In this document: piece after piece, positions 43,300-56,900 of the stretch
Layout of the letters: each line of letters opens with the position of its first letter
How positions within the stretch are numbered: position 1 is the first letter of the stretch
DNA from: Mesostigma viride
Taxonomy: Eukaryota > Streptophyta > Mesostigmatophyceae > Mesostigmatales > Mesostigmataceae
Direction of reading: 5' to 3'
DNA: 64,000 nt
Assembly: GCA_009746045.1 (NCBI GenBank)
Contig: RPFO01000406.1
Coordinates: 699,501 to 763,500 of the forward strand
Notes under the pieces: model-generated
What the model was told of the DNA's origin: nothing
The model's database searches: none
Seen by the model: the letters and a program-made list of their open reading frames with translations, nothing else
Position numbers and translations under genes: made by a program

Positions 43300-43876
43300 T
43301 ATGGCAAGTGCAGCATATTCTGCCTGCTTACTGCTCAGCATGGCTCAGTCTACTTCCAGCTGCCCGCACTCACTGTCAGCCCATATCGCGTGAGAATTTG
43401 CCATGCAGTCAGTGGCACCTTAGCATCAAGGTGATAGCATTGGCGCCTGCCGCCGGACCATAGCCTACAGATGTAAGCGTATCGGCGTGATTTCTAGCCT
43501 GCGCTGCATGTTGTCTCACTGGTATTGGCGCGAGACAACTATGCTAACTAATCCTTGGGCCAGGTAACGCGTAGTGCCAGGCTCTAGAGGTCACGCCTGG
43601 CATTCTCCCCATATCGGAAAGACGCTTCTTGCCCACTGGGGGGGGACATTGTCCTCTAGACCTCTACTACCGGCCCGCATACTTCAGTGCGCATCCACAG
43701 TATATGCCAGACTCTGCTAGTGAGTAGTGTTGATTGCAGGCTGCAGTGGCTTGCCTTCAGGCATGAGGAAAGATGTGGGTATCCGCCCCTTTCTCGTTGT
43801 GCGACAACCACAGATGGAGAGCACTTTGAAAGTGCTCCGCGACCCTGCAAGGCCGGGAGCGCGTGGATTAATTAAT
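43300..43876 (+). mobile_element. Diverged family D-like 3' UTR
   Basis: Related to the family D 3' UTR (tgccttcaggcatgagg, ccctttctcgttgtgcgac). It ends agcactttgaaagtgct, then a cctgcaaggccggg hairpin and a short AATTAATT tail. Compared with family D, the first stem has changed on both sides while keeping pairing. Confidence 0.6.
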
Positions 43877-43943
43877 TACTGTATCTTTGTTCTAAGAAGG
43901 TAAGCTGTGCATGCAACATTGAAGTGCACCTTCGTACGTTAAA

Positions 43944-44180
43944 TTAATTAATTAATTAGACTCGTGCTCCCGTTGGGGAGTTGACACGGAGCATTAACCC
44001 CGATGGATGGATGGATGGGTGGGTGCAAACAGTCCTACCGGCCGTCTAAGCTATCTACATCAGCTACCTACGACATCTATCTAACAGCATTACTAGTTCT
44101 ACAACATCTATCTATACAGCACTGGCGTGCCTCCCACGGGTTGGCACACGCGGGCGCTTCCCCACAGGGGGGGGCTCGTT
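43944..44180 (-). mobile_element. LINE family B 3' end with 10-bp target duplication
   Basis: A 237-bp minus-strand copy: tail, ctcccgttggggag hairpin, (atgg)n run and 3' UTR up to the end of ORF2. The bases gtacgttaaa occur at 43934-43943 and 44181-44190. Confidence 0.9.
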
Positions 44181-44190
44181 GTACGTTAAA

Positions 44191-45282
44191 GGATAAAGCG
44201 TTTTAGAAACGTTTTTAATTGCTAATCTGCATGCTGTCACGTCCGTGATCATTTACGTCAGTGCACTCGAGAAACGGCTGTTCACCGAATCATTTACGTC
44301 CGATTCGGTTCCGTTGGTTTGGTTCCGCGGTAGCAGTTTGGCTTGGATTTGTTCAAGTCTGGGTATACCGGCCGGTGTGAAGCGCCGCGCCGGACGCTAG
44401 TACCCAACTCTACGACGTTTGTGGTTGAATATTTACTTTTGTAGTATGTTCAGTCTACCGTTGGTAGATATCGGACGGCACAGTCATTATGTCATGATGT
44501 CTGAGCGTCGCGCGTAATCATTATTGTATTGCTGACGTGCAGACTGATTTGATTGATGCGCACACGCGTCGCTCATAGCCTGAGCGCGCCAAAGCCTGAA
44601 ATGTGTTGTGACAAGCAGGCAGGATTGGCAGCACATACGATTTGCTGTATTGCTGGGAAATGCGCACATAGTTTGCATGGCGCGCATGTAGCCAGGTTTG
44701 ACAGCTAGTGCTATGGCGCGGGATTTGCTTGCGTCAGCAGCACTTTTTGAAATAGCTAAAGGGAACGAGCCTCGGCCATGGAGGTCGTTGTTCGCTCGTT
44801 TCTCTCCCTCACAACTGGTTTGTTGTCTTCATGGGGATGAAATAGTTCGAGCAGCCCGGAGCAGCCCCCGTGCACGAGTGGTTGCATGCAGTCCATTGCC
44901 ACAAGAATGGATTGACGGAAATGACAATCATGCGTTTTGTTAAGAATGTGTGTAACACTGGGAACAATCAACATGCAGGGGACAGCCCCGTGCCCTAGGC
45001 CTGTCATCGGTGGCTCAGGCGAGCCAGTAGCTCGAACAGCGACAATACGCCTTCAACCGCGGAAACTATGTGCACATGCGCTAGTTGTAGGTATGCAGCA
45101 TGGCATCATCGATGTACATGGGTAGCACGTACTAGATTATCCTTCAACATTTATACTGTATGACACAAGGTTAGCTGATTGGTTACAACATGGAGGCATA
45201 CTCATGCAAGGGCCATCTATGCGCATTTTTGGGAATTAATTAGGAAAGTTGCTTCCATCCAAACGGTCAAAACCTCGACCCA
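44191..45282. other. Intergenic, no gene seen
   Basis: Short ORFs only, without motifs. This is the 3' side of the ZNF511-like gene, so its 3' UTR and poly(A) site should lie here (minus strand). Confidence 0.4.
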
Positions 45283-48052
45283 CTACGTTGTGCTCTTGCC
45301 CTGGGGAGCACGATTTCCACCTGGCATACTGCCACCCCTCAGTCCGAAACCAACCAGCTTGTTCTGACCGCGCCCCCGGCCGCGCCCACCAAAGAACGCA
45401 CACGTGGGCACGTTGCCCTGCGCTGACCCAGCATTCAACCGTGACATGGACTGTGTCAAAGCCGTCACGTCCACATCCATAGCATCTGTGGGCTGCAAGC
45501 CACCCAGCTCCTCCAAGCGTGGGCCTTGCTGCTTACTTCCTACTGCATCATGGCCGCCTCCCCCGGGTGTTCTGCCTGCATTCCTGCAGGGTGGGTGGCA
45601 TGACTGTGTACTGCTGCTTACGTTCTTGGTTGGGTGGCAGGACAGGTAGGCCTCATGTGGCCCCCACTCCTCGATCCGCTCGCCCTGGCTGGAGAACTCA
45701 ATATCCACTGCACTCCCCGCCGCCTCCCTCACGCGGTTTCTAGCGTTCCAAGCAGAGCTTGTCACCCCACTACACACCCCTGCACTTGTCCCATTGGCAT
45801 GCATGGTCCTCGCTGCTTGCATCTCATTATCATCATCATTTCCACAGCGTGCCACAAACCCCGCTGGTCCCATCGGGTCATCCCTCAAAGCCGCTGAGCT
45901 GGCGACATGGTCACCACCGCCCGTGCGAACAGGAGGCGTCGCACCTCCCCTCCCCACACCAACACCACCCGCCTTGGACTGCGACAGGCACACTGCCCGG
46001 GGAGCCATCAGACCTCTGGACACAGCAGGAATGGCCCGGCCCTGTGGCATGTTCGGCTTTACTGCCGGTTGCATGCCGGCTGCAACACTACTTACTGTTT
46101 CCGTCCCCATCATGGAGCTCCCATCGCTGGCTATACTGGGCACGGGGGCACCCACGGTACGTTCGCCGGCCACAACTGGCGTATACACACCCATTGTACC
46201 TTCACCGGCCTGCTTCAGCAGACCCGCCTCCCTTGCGGCCTGCCTTCGTTCCCTCCGGTTGCCACCACCGGGTGTGGATTTATTCGCCGGGCTCCCTTGG
46301 CTGCTGCTGGCGACCGCGCCTCCGCTTTCCCTCAGCCCCACGCCTGCCATCGCCTCATCCCCAGGAGCATGCATGCCCGTCGCTATGCTGGCAGCCGAAT
46401 CCACCGTCAGGCCTGCCGACGGCACCGCTTGACCACCACCATCATAACCCATCGGATGCGACGAACCCAGCATGCCATGATCCCCCCGCTGTGAATCCCC
46501 ACCGGGTGTGTTGGTGGACAGCGGCCGTAAAATGCAGGGTGACAGTCCATCCTGCGACCTCTGTACAGCGTTGCCGATTATTCTGGCATCCTGGCCCAGT
46601 TCCCCCCACGTGCCTCCTTGTGCTGGCGTCCGCTCCTGCGCGACCTTCACCCCCTTGCCCCTGGCCCGCTTGACACTCGCATGCCCCGGCGATGGCCCTT
46701 GCAAGCCCTGCATGTTCTCCGCCCCTTCGCCCATGTCACGCGCGGCCATCCTGACGTCAGCGCCGCCACGTGGCTGCACAGCCTTGCCCTTGGTGGCATG
46801 CTTGCGGTGCGACCTGCGCGGCCCCCCCCCCACGATGCCGTGTATGAGCGTGTCAGTATAACCGTGGACGAGCCGCAGGTGCTCGCGCCGGGCCTCCGAG
46901 GTGGTGAAGCGGTGGCTGCTGCACGCCGGGACCAGGCACTCAAACTGCATTCCCGGGGGGGGGGGGGGGGGGACGAGGAAGGGCAAATAAAATATCCATG
47001 GCGGGCAGGCATGCCAAGGCTTAGGGCAGGGAACACCATGTTATGTTCTGGAAAAGGAAAACCTTGCAAGTAGAAAGCCTTGCAACCACAAACACGGGCG
47101 TAGAAAGCCTTGCAACTACAAACATGGGCGACGTGATACTCTGTCATTCGTCTTGGCATAAGAGTGCAGAACATGCCATTCCCCTTTCCATAGCAAGGTC
47201 GCTCTAAGCAAATCAATCAAAAACGTTGTGCTGAAAAAATGGATGCCCCAACGCTCAAACCGCCAGACTAGCAGCCGTCGATTTTACAAACTGCACTACT
47301 AAGGGTTGGTCAAGCAGAATGGTCAGCAGCAAGGCCATCTGTCTACGTAAAGCTTGCCAAATGACTTCAGTGGCAAGAAACCTGAGTAGAAGCACTGGCG
47401 GCAGTCATCGCTCACCACCAGTTTCCTTCTCGCTGAGCTCACCCTAAACAGCTCAAAGCTCACCCCAGAGCCATTACACAAAAAATCACATACAGGGGCT
47501 CCATGCAGCGCTCACCACCAGTTCCTTATCGCAGCGAATACATCAAAAACCACGCTGCGCACGCGTTCCCCATCGCAACGCCTGTACGCCACCACCACGC
47601 TGCGCACGCGTTCCCCATTGCAACGCCACCACCGCGCTGCGCACGCGTTCCCTACGTGGCAGCTCTAAGCCATGTTATGTGTAGTACTACTAGGCAAGCT
47701 CCACGCTCAGCACCGGGTCCCTATGTGGCAGCTCTAAGCCATGTTTTGTGTAGTACTACTATGCAAGCTCCACATAGATGCTCACCACCGGCTTCCTGCG
47801 CGCCGCCATGGCCGCAAAGAAGGAGTCATGTCGCTCGGCCACGTGGATGCCCAGCAGGTGCGGTGATGGCAGCACGCAGCCGCACACGCTGCACGCGTTG
47901 CGGTGGCAGGCCGCGTAGTGGTCGTCGAACTCTGTGGCGGATGACAGCACGCGCGAACAGTGGAGTAGGGGGCAGGGGAGCGCCTCCCTGCGTGGCATGC
48001 ACGTGGCCACCGGTAGGGAAAGAAGGTAGGCATGGGGAAAGTAGGTAGGCAT
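45283..48052 (-). CDS. ZNF511-like C2H2 zinc-finger protein, two or more exons
   Basis: Minus strand. The upstream exon ends at 47786 (donor gtg|gtgagc) and the downstream exon runs 46944-45283 (acceptor after a run of C residues, gaatgcag|tttgag), in phase 0. Zinc finger 1: LPCPLLHCSRV...DDHYAACH. Zinc finger 2: CSVCGCVLPSPHLLGIHVAERH, followed by DSFF. Zinc finger 3: FECLVPACSSHRF...REHLRLVH. The order, the HDSFF between fingers and the late VPTCAFFGGRGRGRG box match the ZNF511 family. The long middle (residues about 130-520 of the model) is low-complexity and probably disordered, far longer than in animals. The start is uncertain: an ATG at 48052 is open, but an acceptor cacgcag near 47990 could join another 5' exon. 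The family is nuclear; its biochemical role is not well defined. Confidence 0.7.
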
Positions 48053-48745
48053 AGGACCGATTCAGCGATTGCAAGGCTGTAATGTTGAGCCAGTGGCTCC
48101 AAAGTCATCGCTGTAACTCAACTATCAACCATGCACCTCATCCCCCAGTATGGGAAATAAAGTACCCTTTTCTATTAAGTTGCAAGATAGGCTATGCAAG
48201 GAAACAAACCACGGTTGTGAAGCGGTTGCGTATCGAAGCAATAGCTCATGCATTCGCCTTTCACATTCACCACCTTTGGTGGGGTGGGGAAGTGGCCGAA
48301 CAAGGTTAGGCTATTTTGGATTTGCCTCCCTCCCCCCACTCCATGACCAAACCCCAGTGGACTTATCTGCAAACCCATGCAACATCGGGCCACTGGACCA
48401 CACTGCACCCCCCCGTCGGGCCGTTGGACCACACTGCAAGCCCCCATCGGGCCTACGCAAGCATCAGGTTGATGGTATTGCTATGACGCAGCAAAACGTT
48501 TTTAGAACCGCATCCGTGCTTCCTGGAACAAGGGGGAAAAGGACACTTGGTGGATGCGCTGTTGGGTGTCTTATTAGATGGGAGACTAGAACACGGGAAC
48601 AACTTGAGCAAGAACATGAGCAAGAGCAAATGCATGACGTCCAGGCTCACATGAAGTGGAAGTCGCTCGACTCATCATCCGCAAAAAGAGTGGAGGGTGA
48701 TGACGCGTCGTCGTCCGCACCCGTGCTGGTACAGATGGCGCTCTG
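48053..48745. other. 5' side of the ZNF511-like gene, no further gene seen
   Basis: May include the promoter and an unrecognised first exon of the ZNF511-like gene (minus strand). No other coding region is supported. Confidence 0.35.
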
Positions 48746-48747
48746 AC

Positions 48748-49062
48748 AAGGTGGCAGCAACGTGTCAAGGGGAGTGGAGCAGCAACGTGTCAAGGGGAGT
48801 GGAGCAGCAACGTGTCAAGGGGAGTGGAGCAGCAACATGTCAAGGGGAAGGGGGCAGCAACGTGTTTATGGGGAAGGGGGCAGCAACGTTGTCAAGGGGA
48901 AGGGGGCAGCAACGTGTTTATGGGGAAGGGGGCAGCAACGTGTCAAGGGGAAGGGGGCAGCAACGTGTCAAGGGGAAGGTGGCAGCGACGTGTCAAGGGG
49001 AAAGTAGCAGCAACGTGTCAAGGGGAAGGTGGCAGTAGCACGTCAAGAGGAAGGGGGCAGCA
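48748..49062. repeat. Minisatellite, 25-28 bp unit
   Basis: About 12 tandem copies of gcagcaacgtgtcaagggga followed by 5-8 variable bases (gtgga, agggg, aggtg). Two units carry gtttatgggg instead. It is open in two frames, but this is repeat-driven. Confidence 0.85.
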
Positions 49063-50910
49063 ATGTTCCAGGTGCCAGTGCGGCAGCAGCATTGCAGTGC
49101 AGCAAGGTGAACAGCATTCCGTTGAGAATAGTGGAAATGATCAGAGCCCGCAAAAAGCTGCAACCGGGGATGAGCGGGTTGGCACAAGACTTGGTTAATA
49201 AGTGGGCACAGAACAGAGGCACGCAGCTTGAGTTACAGGTGGGGGCATAACGGGGGCATGGAGATTCATCCGCGGTGCCAGCTAATGCTGACACACCATT
49301 GTTTCTCTGGTGAGCGTCCCTAGTCAACCTCTTCCAGGCAATCCCAGCGGCGTGGCCAGGGCGTTATCTCGGCGCGCGGGCCAGAGCAAGCGCCTTAACG
49401 GAATTACTGGCAGTTCGCCACTTGCACTACAGCTATGGACTGAGCGTACCGCCAACGATACCCAGGAGCTATACTTGAAAATGACGTCACTGCAAGGATT
49501 CGCAATGCCGGGAGTTCAAGTAGGCATACCGCATGCTGTCTAGTTGCGTAAAGAAATTAGGTTACAGCTACGTCGAGCGCTGCGCGGGAGACAAAAATTA
49601 CGAATTCATGCCGCCTAGCGTGAACGAACCGATGTCGCCAAGAATATTGCCGGTAGTTCGGAACACTGCCAGGAGTTCCAAGACATTGGGGAAACGTCGA
49701 CCTTAGCCTGCCACAGTTCAACAGGACAATATATAGCCAGCTCATATGCATGTTACCAAGAGATCACTAAATTGGCTTCGCCCTTTCCTCGAACTTTTGG
49801 TGATTCCGAAAATGGGCTCCGCCAGGTAGCACAGCGATTTTTCTTAACCGTGTAGTGACCGGCAGCTCACCTGTTTCGCAAAAATCTCCCGCTCGATATT
49901 GCCCAGAGAAAACAGAGGGTGATCACTGGGAAGGCGGCGCTTGATGGCTACTAGCCTGGGGAAGACAAAAGATATCGGCATCTTCGCTGCCTGACTGACG
50001 TCAGCTCCGCAGTCCATCGCCTCCATGTGAGAAATTCGGGTGTGCACGTGCAATAGCACTTACTGCGTCATGTTAAATACACGGCGCACGTGCTCTTGCG
50101 CAGTGCAGCTCTACGCAAAAATGGAATTGCAGCAGCCTCTCCCGCCGTGGGTGATTTCTTATTGCACTCATCAATTGTAGTCGTCGGCCTGTCGCAGATT
50201 GTCTCGCGTTAATAATTTGCACCAAACGACGCTGACAACCTGTGCTGGGTGACCGATTGAAGACATTGGCGAGAGACCGGTCTACTAACTTACCTGTGTA
50301 CAGTGTTTACTTACTCGGAAGTCGGAAGTCGGACACCCTCACATACAGTAAACTGCCCACGCATTAAGGCGCCGGTTCTAAAATTCAAGCCGTTGGCGGG
50401 ATCTCGAACGTTGCCTAACTGTTGCCTACGACACCGTCACCTATGTTGTGTTTTTTTTTTTTTTGTTGTTGTTGATTTTCCGGGTAAATGGGTATTTTTA
50501 TTAACCAATAGGAATATCATTAGGTGAAGAGGTTTTTGTTGTTGTTGATTCGCCACCTCTGTACTTCATAAATGCGAAACTAGGAGTTAGTTGCTAACTA
50601 ACAAACTAACTAGTTAATAACTGCTGACTGTCCAGTTTCTGTCCAGTTTCAGTTCGGCGCAGTGCAGCGTTTGCTCGACCAATGACAGCCCACGCGACGA
50701 CGCGGCGCCACGGCCACGGTGGTTGGTGGGTCAGCACTCAGCACTGCAGCAGCGCGGGCTCAGCTCCGCGGGTGCCGGCGTCAGATATGGCTTTTATTTC
50801 GTGTCGCGTGCACACGACAATTAGGTAGTGCGCAAATACGCCCCCAAGCAATTAGGTCTGCGGGGGCCGAATTGAGCTTTTTTAGCAGGATTTCCGGCAA
50901 GTAAGAGGCA
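49063..50910. other. Intergenic region upstream of the dehydratase gene
   Basis: No gene seen. A CCAAT box lies near 50679 (gaccaatgac), and repeated ctaactaac and tgtccagttt words lie at 50590-50660. No clear TATA box was found before the start codon at 50911. Confidence 0.4.
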
Positions 50911-53900
50911 ATGACGCCTTGTACAACCATCCTCCCCGTAAATGCGGCCCTGGTTTGTCCTCGGGCGACTCAGGCGGATGTCTCTCCGTCGTCGCAAGGT
51001 CAATTTCTGTCCGGCATTCGGCTGTCGCCCCGTGCATTCCGGGCGCTGCCGTCTGCCGTCGCCCGCTCGTCGGTTCGCGTGAGCGCGGCTGCGAACAATA
51101 TGGATGGTCTTAATAAGTACAGTGGCCGCATTACGCAGCCAAAGTCACAGGGCGCATCACAGGCCATGCTGTATGCCACTGGCCTCAAGGAAGAGGACAT
51201 GAACAAACCGCAAGTCGGAATTTCCTCTGTCTGGTATGAAGGAAATTCCTGCAACATGCACCTTTTGGGCCTGTCTGAGGCCGTGAAGGAAGGTGTGAAG
51301 GTGAGTCCTTTCGACTCTATTGTAGTCGACGTTACGTGTCAATTATAATGGCCATGATTTCTCGACGCCACGCGCGAATCATGGAAGCAGGCATCGCGCG
51401 TGTGTAGACACGCATGGCTGCGTTATTCAAATCATCGTGCATCCTATTCGTTTTCGATAGAGCGTATGCCAGGCTAACTCGGAGATAACCGGTAGGTTAA
51501 GATAATATTTTTTTCCGGTACAAGTAGGAAGGGCAATTTTGCTGACTTACATGAAGGGTTTGCCTGGAGGAGCGGAGGCAGGGGGGATTTTGCCACCGCT
51601 GCAATGCCTTCAGCACGTCATCCCGCCTTTAAATGAGGCGATAGTTATCAATCGCTCTGTTACTAGCAGGTTTATGTAGTGGTAATGCTGATAGCCTATT
51701 TCTATGAAATAACAGTGGCCCATGCAATCTTTTTCTCTTGCGCGATGGGTCCTGTATTCTCCAGAGTCAGGCCTATATATATATATATATATATAACTAG
51801 TCAATCGTTGGGCAAACGTGAGCGATGTTTTGTTATCCCTAACATCTGGGGCCCCACCTTGCACGTGTTATAAGTGCAATCACCTTGGCAACTTCCCAAC
51901 ATCTCCTCCTTCAAATTTCCAACGTGTTCACCCATCGGGGATGAATCACACCACGCTGCCCACACATGCGCCCGCACACCTGCAACCTCTTCCCCGCCCC
52001 CCCCCCCCTGGGCGCACCCATGTACTTACGTGTCCGCCACCGCCCCCTCACGCACTTGCACGTCTGGCCCCCCTGCGCATGCCTGCAATTCTTCCCACCC
52101 ACCCCCAGGCGGCCGGCATGGTCGGCTTCCGCTTTAACACCATCGGTGTGAGCGACGGCATCTCCATGGGCACGGACGGCATGTGCTTCTCGCTGCAGTC
52201 GCGCGACCTGATCGCCGACTCAGTGGAGACGGTCATGGGCGGGCAGTGGTACGACGCCAACATCTCGCTGCCAGGTACGGGGCCATCGCGTGCTAGTCAC
52301 GTGGTCAAAGCAAGAGCAGGCACATGAACATGAACAGAAGCAGAAACAGAAACAGAAACAGAAACAGAAACAGAAACAGAAACAGAAACAAACGCAAGAA
52401 GAAGAACGCAAACAAACCAGAAAAGAGAAACACAAACAGCAGCACAGAGGCGCCAACACAATAACAAACGCTTACCATTGTGGGGAGGTGGTGGCTACCA
52501 ATATACTCTACATGCCCATTCGTACTGTAATGATGTGCCCATCAGTTTAGAGGGATGCATACTTTTTCTTTGGTTTGCAACGTTGACACTGCACCCCCTA
52601 AGCCCCCTGCCGCCCCCCCGCACGATTGTCAGTTTCTTGCCCTGCCCCCCAGTGCACATCTCCCTCTTTGTCTATTCCCGCCCTCTTGCTTTTCCCCCCT
52701 GTTTTGCCATCCCTCTCATTTTCCTTCCCTTAAACCTTTGCTTACCCGTCCCCCGTTTCGTATCCCTCACGCTTCTCTTACCCTCCCCCTTCACGCATAC
52801 CCTCCTCTACCCTACCCTCTCGCCCCTCTTTCCCCCTTCTCCCCCCTCTTATACCCCTGCCCCCCCCCGCGCTTCTTTACCCCCTCCCACCTGTACTTCC
52901 CTCCTCCCCCTTTTGCCCTTTCTCCTCCCCCCCCCCCCCCCCAGGCTGCGACAAGAACATGCCCGGCGTGCTCATGGCCATGGGCCGCCTCAACCGCCCC
53001 TCCCTCATGATCTACGGTGGGACCATCAAGCCCGGCATGGGTGCCGCGGGCAAGCCCCTCGACATCGTGTCCGCGTTCCAGTCGTACGGAGAGTTCATCG
53101 CGGGCCGCATCAGCGAGGAGGAGCGCGTTGACATCGTGCGGCACTCGTGCCCCGGCTCGGGCGCGTGCGGCGGCATGTACACGGCCAACACCATGGCCAG
53201 CGCGATCGAGGCCATGGGCATGACGCTGCCGTACAGGTGAGGGGGATGGGAAAGGGCTGGTGACATGGGCTGGGGGCATGGCGCTGCCGTGTAGGTTGAG
53301 GAACAAGGGGTAGGGAAAAGGGGGAAAGAGGATGAGGGGGGGAATAAGGTGGATATGGGCATGGCGCTGCCATACAGGTGAGGTTGGGTCAGGGTTGGTC
53401 GGGTGAAAGGAAGATGAGGGGTGGGGACGAAAGGACGAGAAGGGGACGGGGAATAAGACATGACGCTGCCACTGAGGTGGGGGTTTGGGGAAAAGGAAGC
53501 AGAAGGGGAGGTCATGACCTTGCCGTGCAGGTGGGTGACAGCTGACGGGAGGTTGGGGTCTGTTGCCCACGTCGGCCCCCCCCTGTAGCCCTCCAACCCT
53601 CCAACCCTCAACCCAAGCCCCCTGCCCCGCCAAATCCTCCATCAGCATTCCCTCTCCTACCCTTTCCCTTTGAACCCCCCTATCTCCCCCCAAGTCCCCC
53701 AAGCCCCTCCCCCCACCCTTCATTCCACACGCGCTCCCAACACCGCTCTCCCCGAACCCCCCTGTCCTCCTTTCAACCCCCCCCCAGCTCGCCCATTCCT
53801 ATTCAGACCCATATCGCAGTGAACCCTTCTTACTTTTCCCACCCCTTCTTCACATTTCAACTGTCTGAACTTCTTGTAATCCTTTATACCCCCTTGTAAC

Positions 53901-56900
53901 CCCATCTCGTCCATCCCTACTCTGACCTATATTTTTTTTATCCCCTGTATCTTCCCACCCCCTTGGACCCCCCTCCCCCCTCCTTCCCCCTTCTCAGCTC
54001 GTCCATCCCCGCGGAGGACCCGCTGAAGCTGGACGAGTGCCGCCAGGCCGGCAAGGCCATCCTGGAGCTGCTGCGCCGCGACATCAAGCCGCGCGACATC
54101 ATGACCAAGCAGGCGTTTGAGAACGCGATGACCCTCATCATGGCCCTGGGGGGGTCCACCAACGCGGTGCTGCACCTGATCGCCATGGCGCGGTAGGTAT
54201 ACACCGGGGCTGTATTTCTATAATGATATAGTAACATACGGCACCTGATCGCCATGGCGCGGTAGGCGTACATCAAATACATATCATACGGCACCGGTCA
54301 CTGTGTTGGTAGTATATCATCCCCCCCACAAGGTTGTATGGTGGGTCCGTTAGTGCGGTGCTGAACCTGATAGGCATGGCGCTATGGTCTGTATGCGCGG
54401 TAGGTAAACACCGTGTTAGTATATATACATGGCTGTGGTCACTGTATCGATAGGTGCATTGTATCGGTAGCAATGCTGTCTCCACAAGCGTCTCTAAAGC
54501 ATTCTATCACCCCATGGGGTATCGTCATGTGTCCGCGTCGGAGATTGCTGCACCTGATTGCTGATTGCGCGGTACCTGCGGCAGTGGGCACCCTATCGTT
54601 GGCATACCTGACACCGTCGCCCCATCGCCCTCTCCTGCACCTTTTTCCTTTACCCCGATTCATGCGACGAGAATTTCTCAGCTTTCCACACACTCATTCT
54701 CGTTTCTGACGAATCCATCTTTGGATCCTTGTTTGAAACCTATCTCTTATTCTGGCCCTGCCCCTCCCCCCTTGCTTCTCACCAATGAGCCCCACCTGCC
54801 TTCTCCCCATCGCCTCACGCCACCCCTCTCCCTCCCTAACTTCCTCAGTCTACCCCCATCAGCATGGTGGGCGTAGGTACACCCTTTGTAAGCTTCTCGC
54901 ATCTTCCTGTATCCTCCCCACTTGCTCCTGGCTCATCCCTACCTTCAAATACATAACTATCGCCCTCTTGTCTCTCCCTGTCGCTCCCCGTCTTCACCCC
55001 CCCTCGCGGTGGGCGTGGCACAGCCCTTTAGCAAGCTCTTTCCTTCCATCTGCATCCAACCTCGCCACTTTTTGTTTTCCCGCCTAGCTGACCATTCCCA
55101 CCATGCTTCTCGCTTATGCCTCACGTGTCTACCCCTCTCCTTACCTCCATCTTCCTCCCTGGTTCCCCCCCCCCCCGACCCCCCCCAGTGCGGTGGGCGT
55201 GTCGGTGACGATCGAAGACTTCCAGACCATCAGCGACCGCGTGCCCTTCATCGCGGACCTCAAGCCCTCGGGCAAGTACGTGATGGAGGACTTGCACAAG
55301 GTGGGCGGCACGCCGGCGGTGCTCAAGTACCTCCACTCCAAGGGCCTCATCCACGGCAACTGCATGACAGGTGGGCCATGACACCTCTGCTGCTTTTGTT
55401 TCTTCTTTTTGGCAGTGCACCGGGTAGGACAGGGCCTACATTAAGTGTAGGAGTGATTCAAACCTGGAATCCGAGGCGACGTTGCTTGGGCTAGTTTTAG
55501 GCGGGTGATGTGGCTCTGGAGGAAGATGAACTCGGGGTGAGTAAATAGCACCCGTGGCTAGCCGTGCATCAGGGCCTAGGATTTTGAGCGCGTTGAGGGA
55601 GTCATTATGGTCTTATTAACTATGCATGTGGGAAACTAAGTAATTGGAACCTTGAACAAAAGCCATGACTGCAAGCCATGACTGGGAGCCATGACTGCAA
55701 GCCATGACTGCAAGCCACGACTGCTAAACGAAAAGAAGAAGCAATCCCAGAAATGAATCGGGGGGGGGGGGCGTGGGTCAGGGTTATGGCAAAGAAAATG
55801 CACAAGTAGAATGTTTGAGGATGGGACGCGCAGAGCGCGAATGGCTGTACGCGCGCTCCCCTAACTGGTCTCTTCCCATGTGCCAGTTTATGGGCATGAA
55901 TTTGCCATGTGACATCCTTTACCATCGTCATCCGTGATGCATAAACCCTTTAGGCGATGCCTGGGCGAGCCTTGTCTCTTACGGGCGGCAACTCCATTGC
56001 GATTGCCATGCACATACGCTAGTAAGCATGCTCGCTCATTTGAGCAATATCCCAGCATTGCATCAATCGCTGCTGTTTTCCTGGCTCGGCATTGTTGGGT
56101 TTTGATGCACGCTGCTTTGCTGTCCATGCTGTGCCACCGATTGCCACATCGCAGTGACTGGCAAGACCCTGGCAGAGAACCTGGCCGGCTGCCCACCGCT
56201 GTCACCAGGACAGGTGCGTGAGCTTGACCCTTTTCTGCTTGTCGCTGTAGCGACAATCATGGCTGCTTTGTTGGGGGAGGGTTGGTACTGCACTGCATGT
56301 GGGCACCTTCGGGCTGTCTGTGATAGCGACACATGATGGTGAAGTTCAGATAACATACCGCCAGGGGGAGAATGGTTTCACGATTGCAGATCAGGTGGTC
56401 AAGATTTTATTTAGTCTGCATGCCGTGGTAAACAAGCAACGAAAGGCATGCGCTTGCTGTGGTTTCTAACGGATCGTGTTATAGCTTGGCATGCATGCAT
56501 GCATGCATGCATGTTCCGCTACGGTGCACCCTTTCCTCGCCTAGCAAACTGATCAACAAAGGTATCTGTCGCAACTTCCGTGCTGGCATGCCGCTGCGGT
56601 TTGCTCCCTTTCCTTTCCCCTGTGGCACCTCCTGCCACGGACACCTCCTGGCTGGCCGCACGCCTGTATGGGCTGGCCCCTTGCATGCTTATCTTCCCTT
56701 GCGTGTGTGTGCGCGCCGGCTTCCATCATCCCTATTGTGTTCATATTTGTGCCTTGCTTGTGTGCGCGCGCCGGCTTCCATCATCCCTATTGTATTCATA
56801 TTTGTGCCTTGCTTGTGTGCGCGCGCCGGCTTCCATCATCCCTATTGTATTCATATTTGTGCCTTGCTTGTGTGCGCGCGCCGGCTTCCATCATCCCTAT

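Noticed and set aside
45759-46673. Long plus-strand ORFs (up to 304 codons)
   Set aside because: They lie opposite the ZNF511-like coding exon; GC-rich coding DNA leaves the complementary frame open. No motif.
48748-49062. Possible CRISPR-like array
   Set aside because: Repeats are contiguous with only 5-8 variable bases and no spacers, in a eukaryotic context: a minisatellite.
52478-53131. 217-codon Pro/Leu ORF on the plus strand
   Set aside because: It runs through a C/T-rich intron into exon 3 in the wrong frame.
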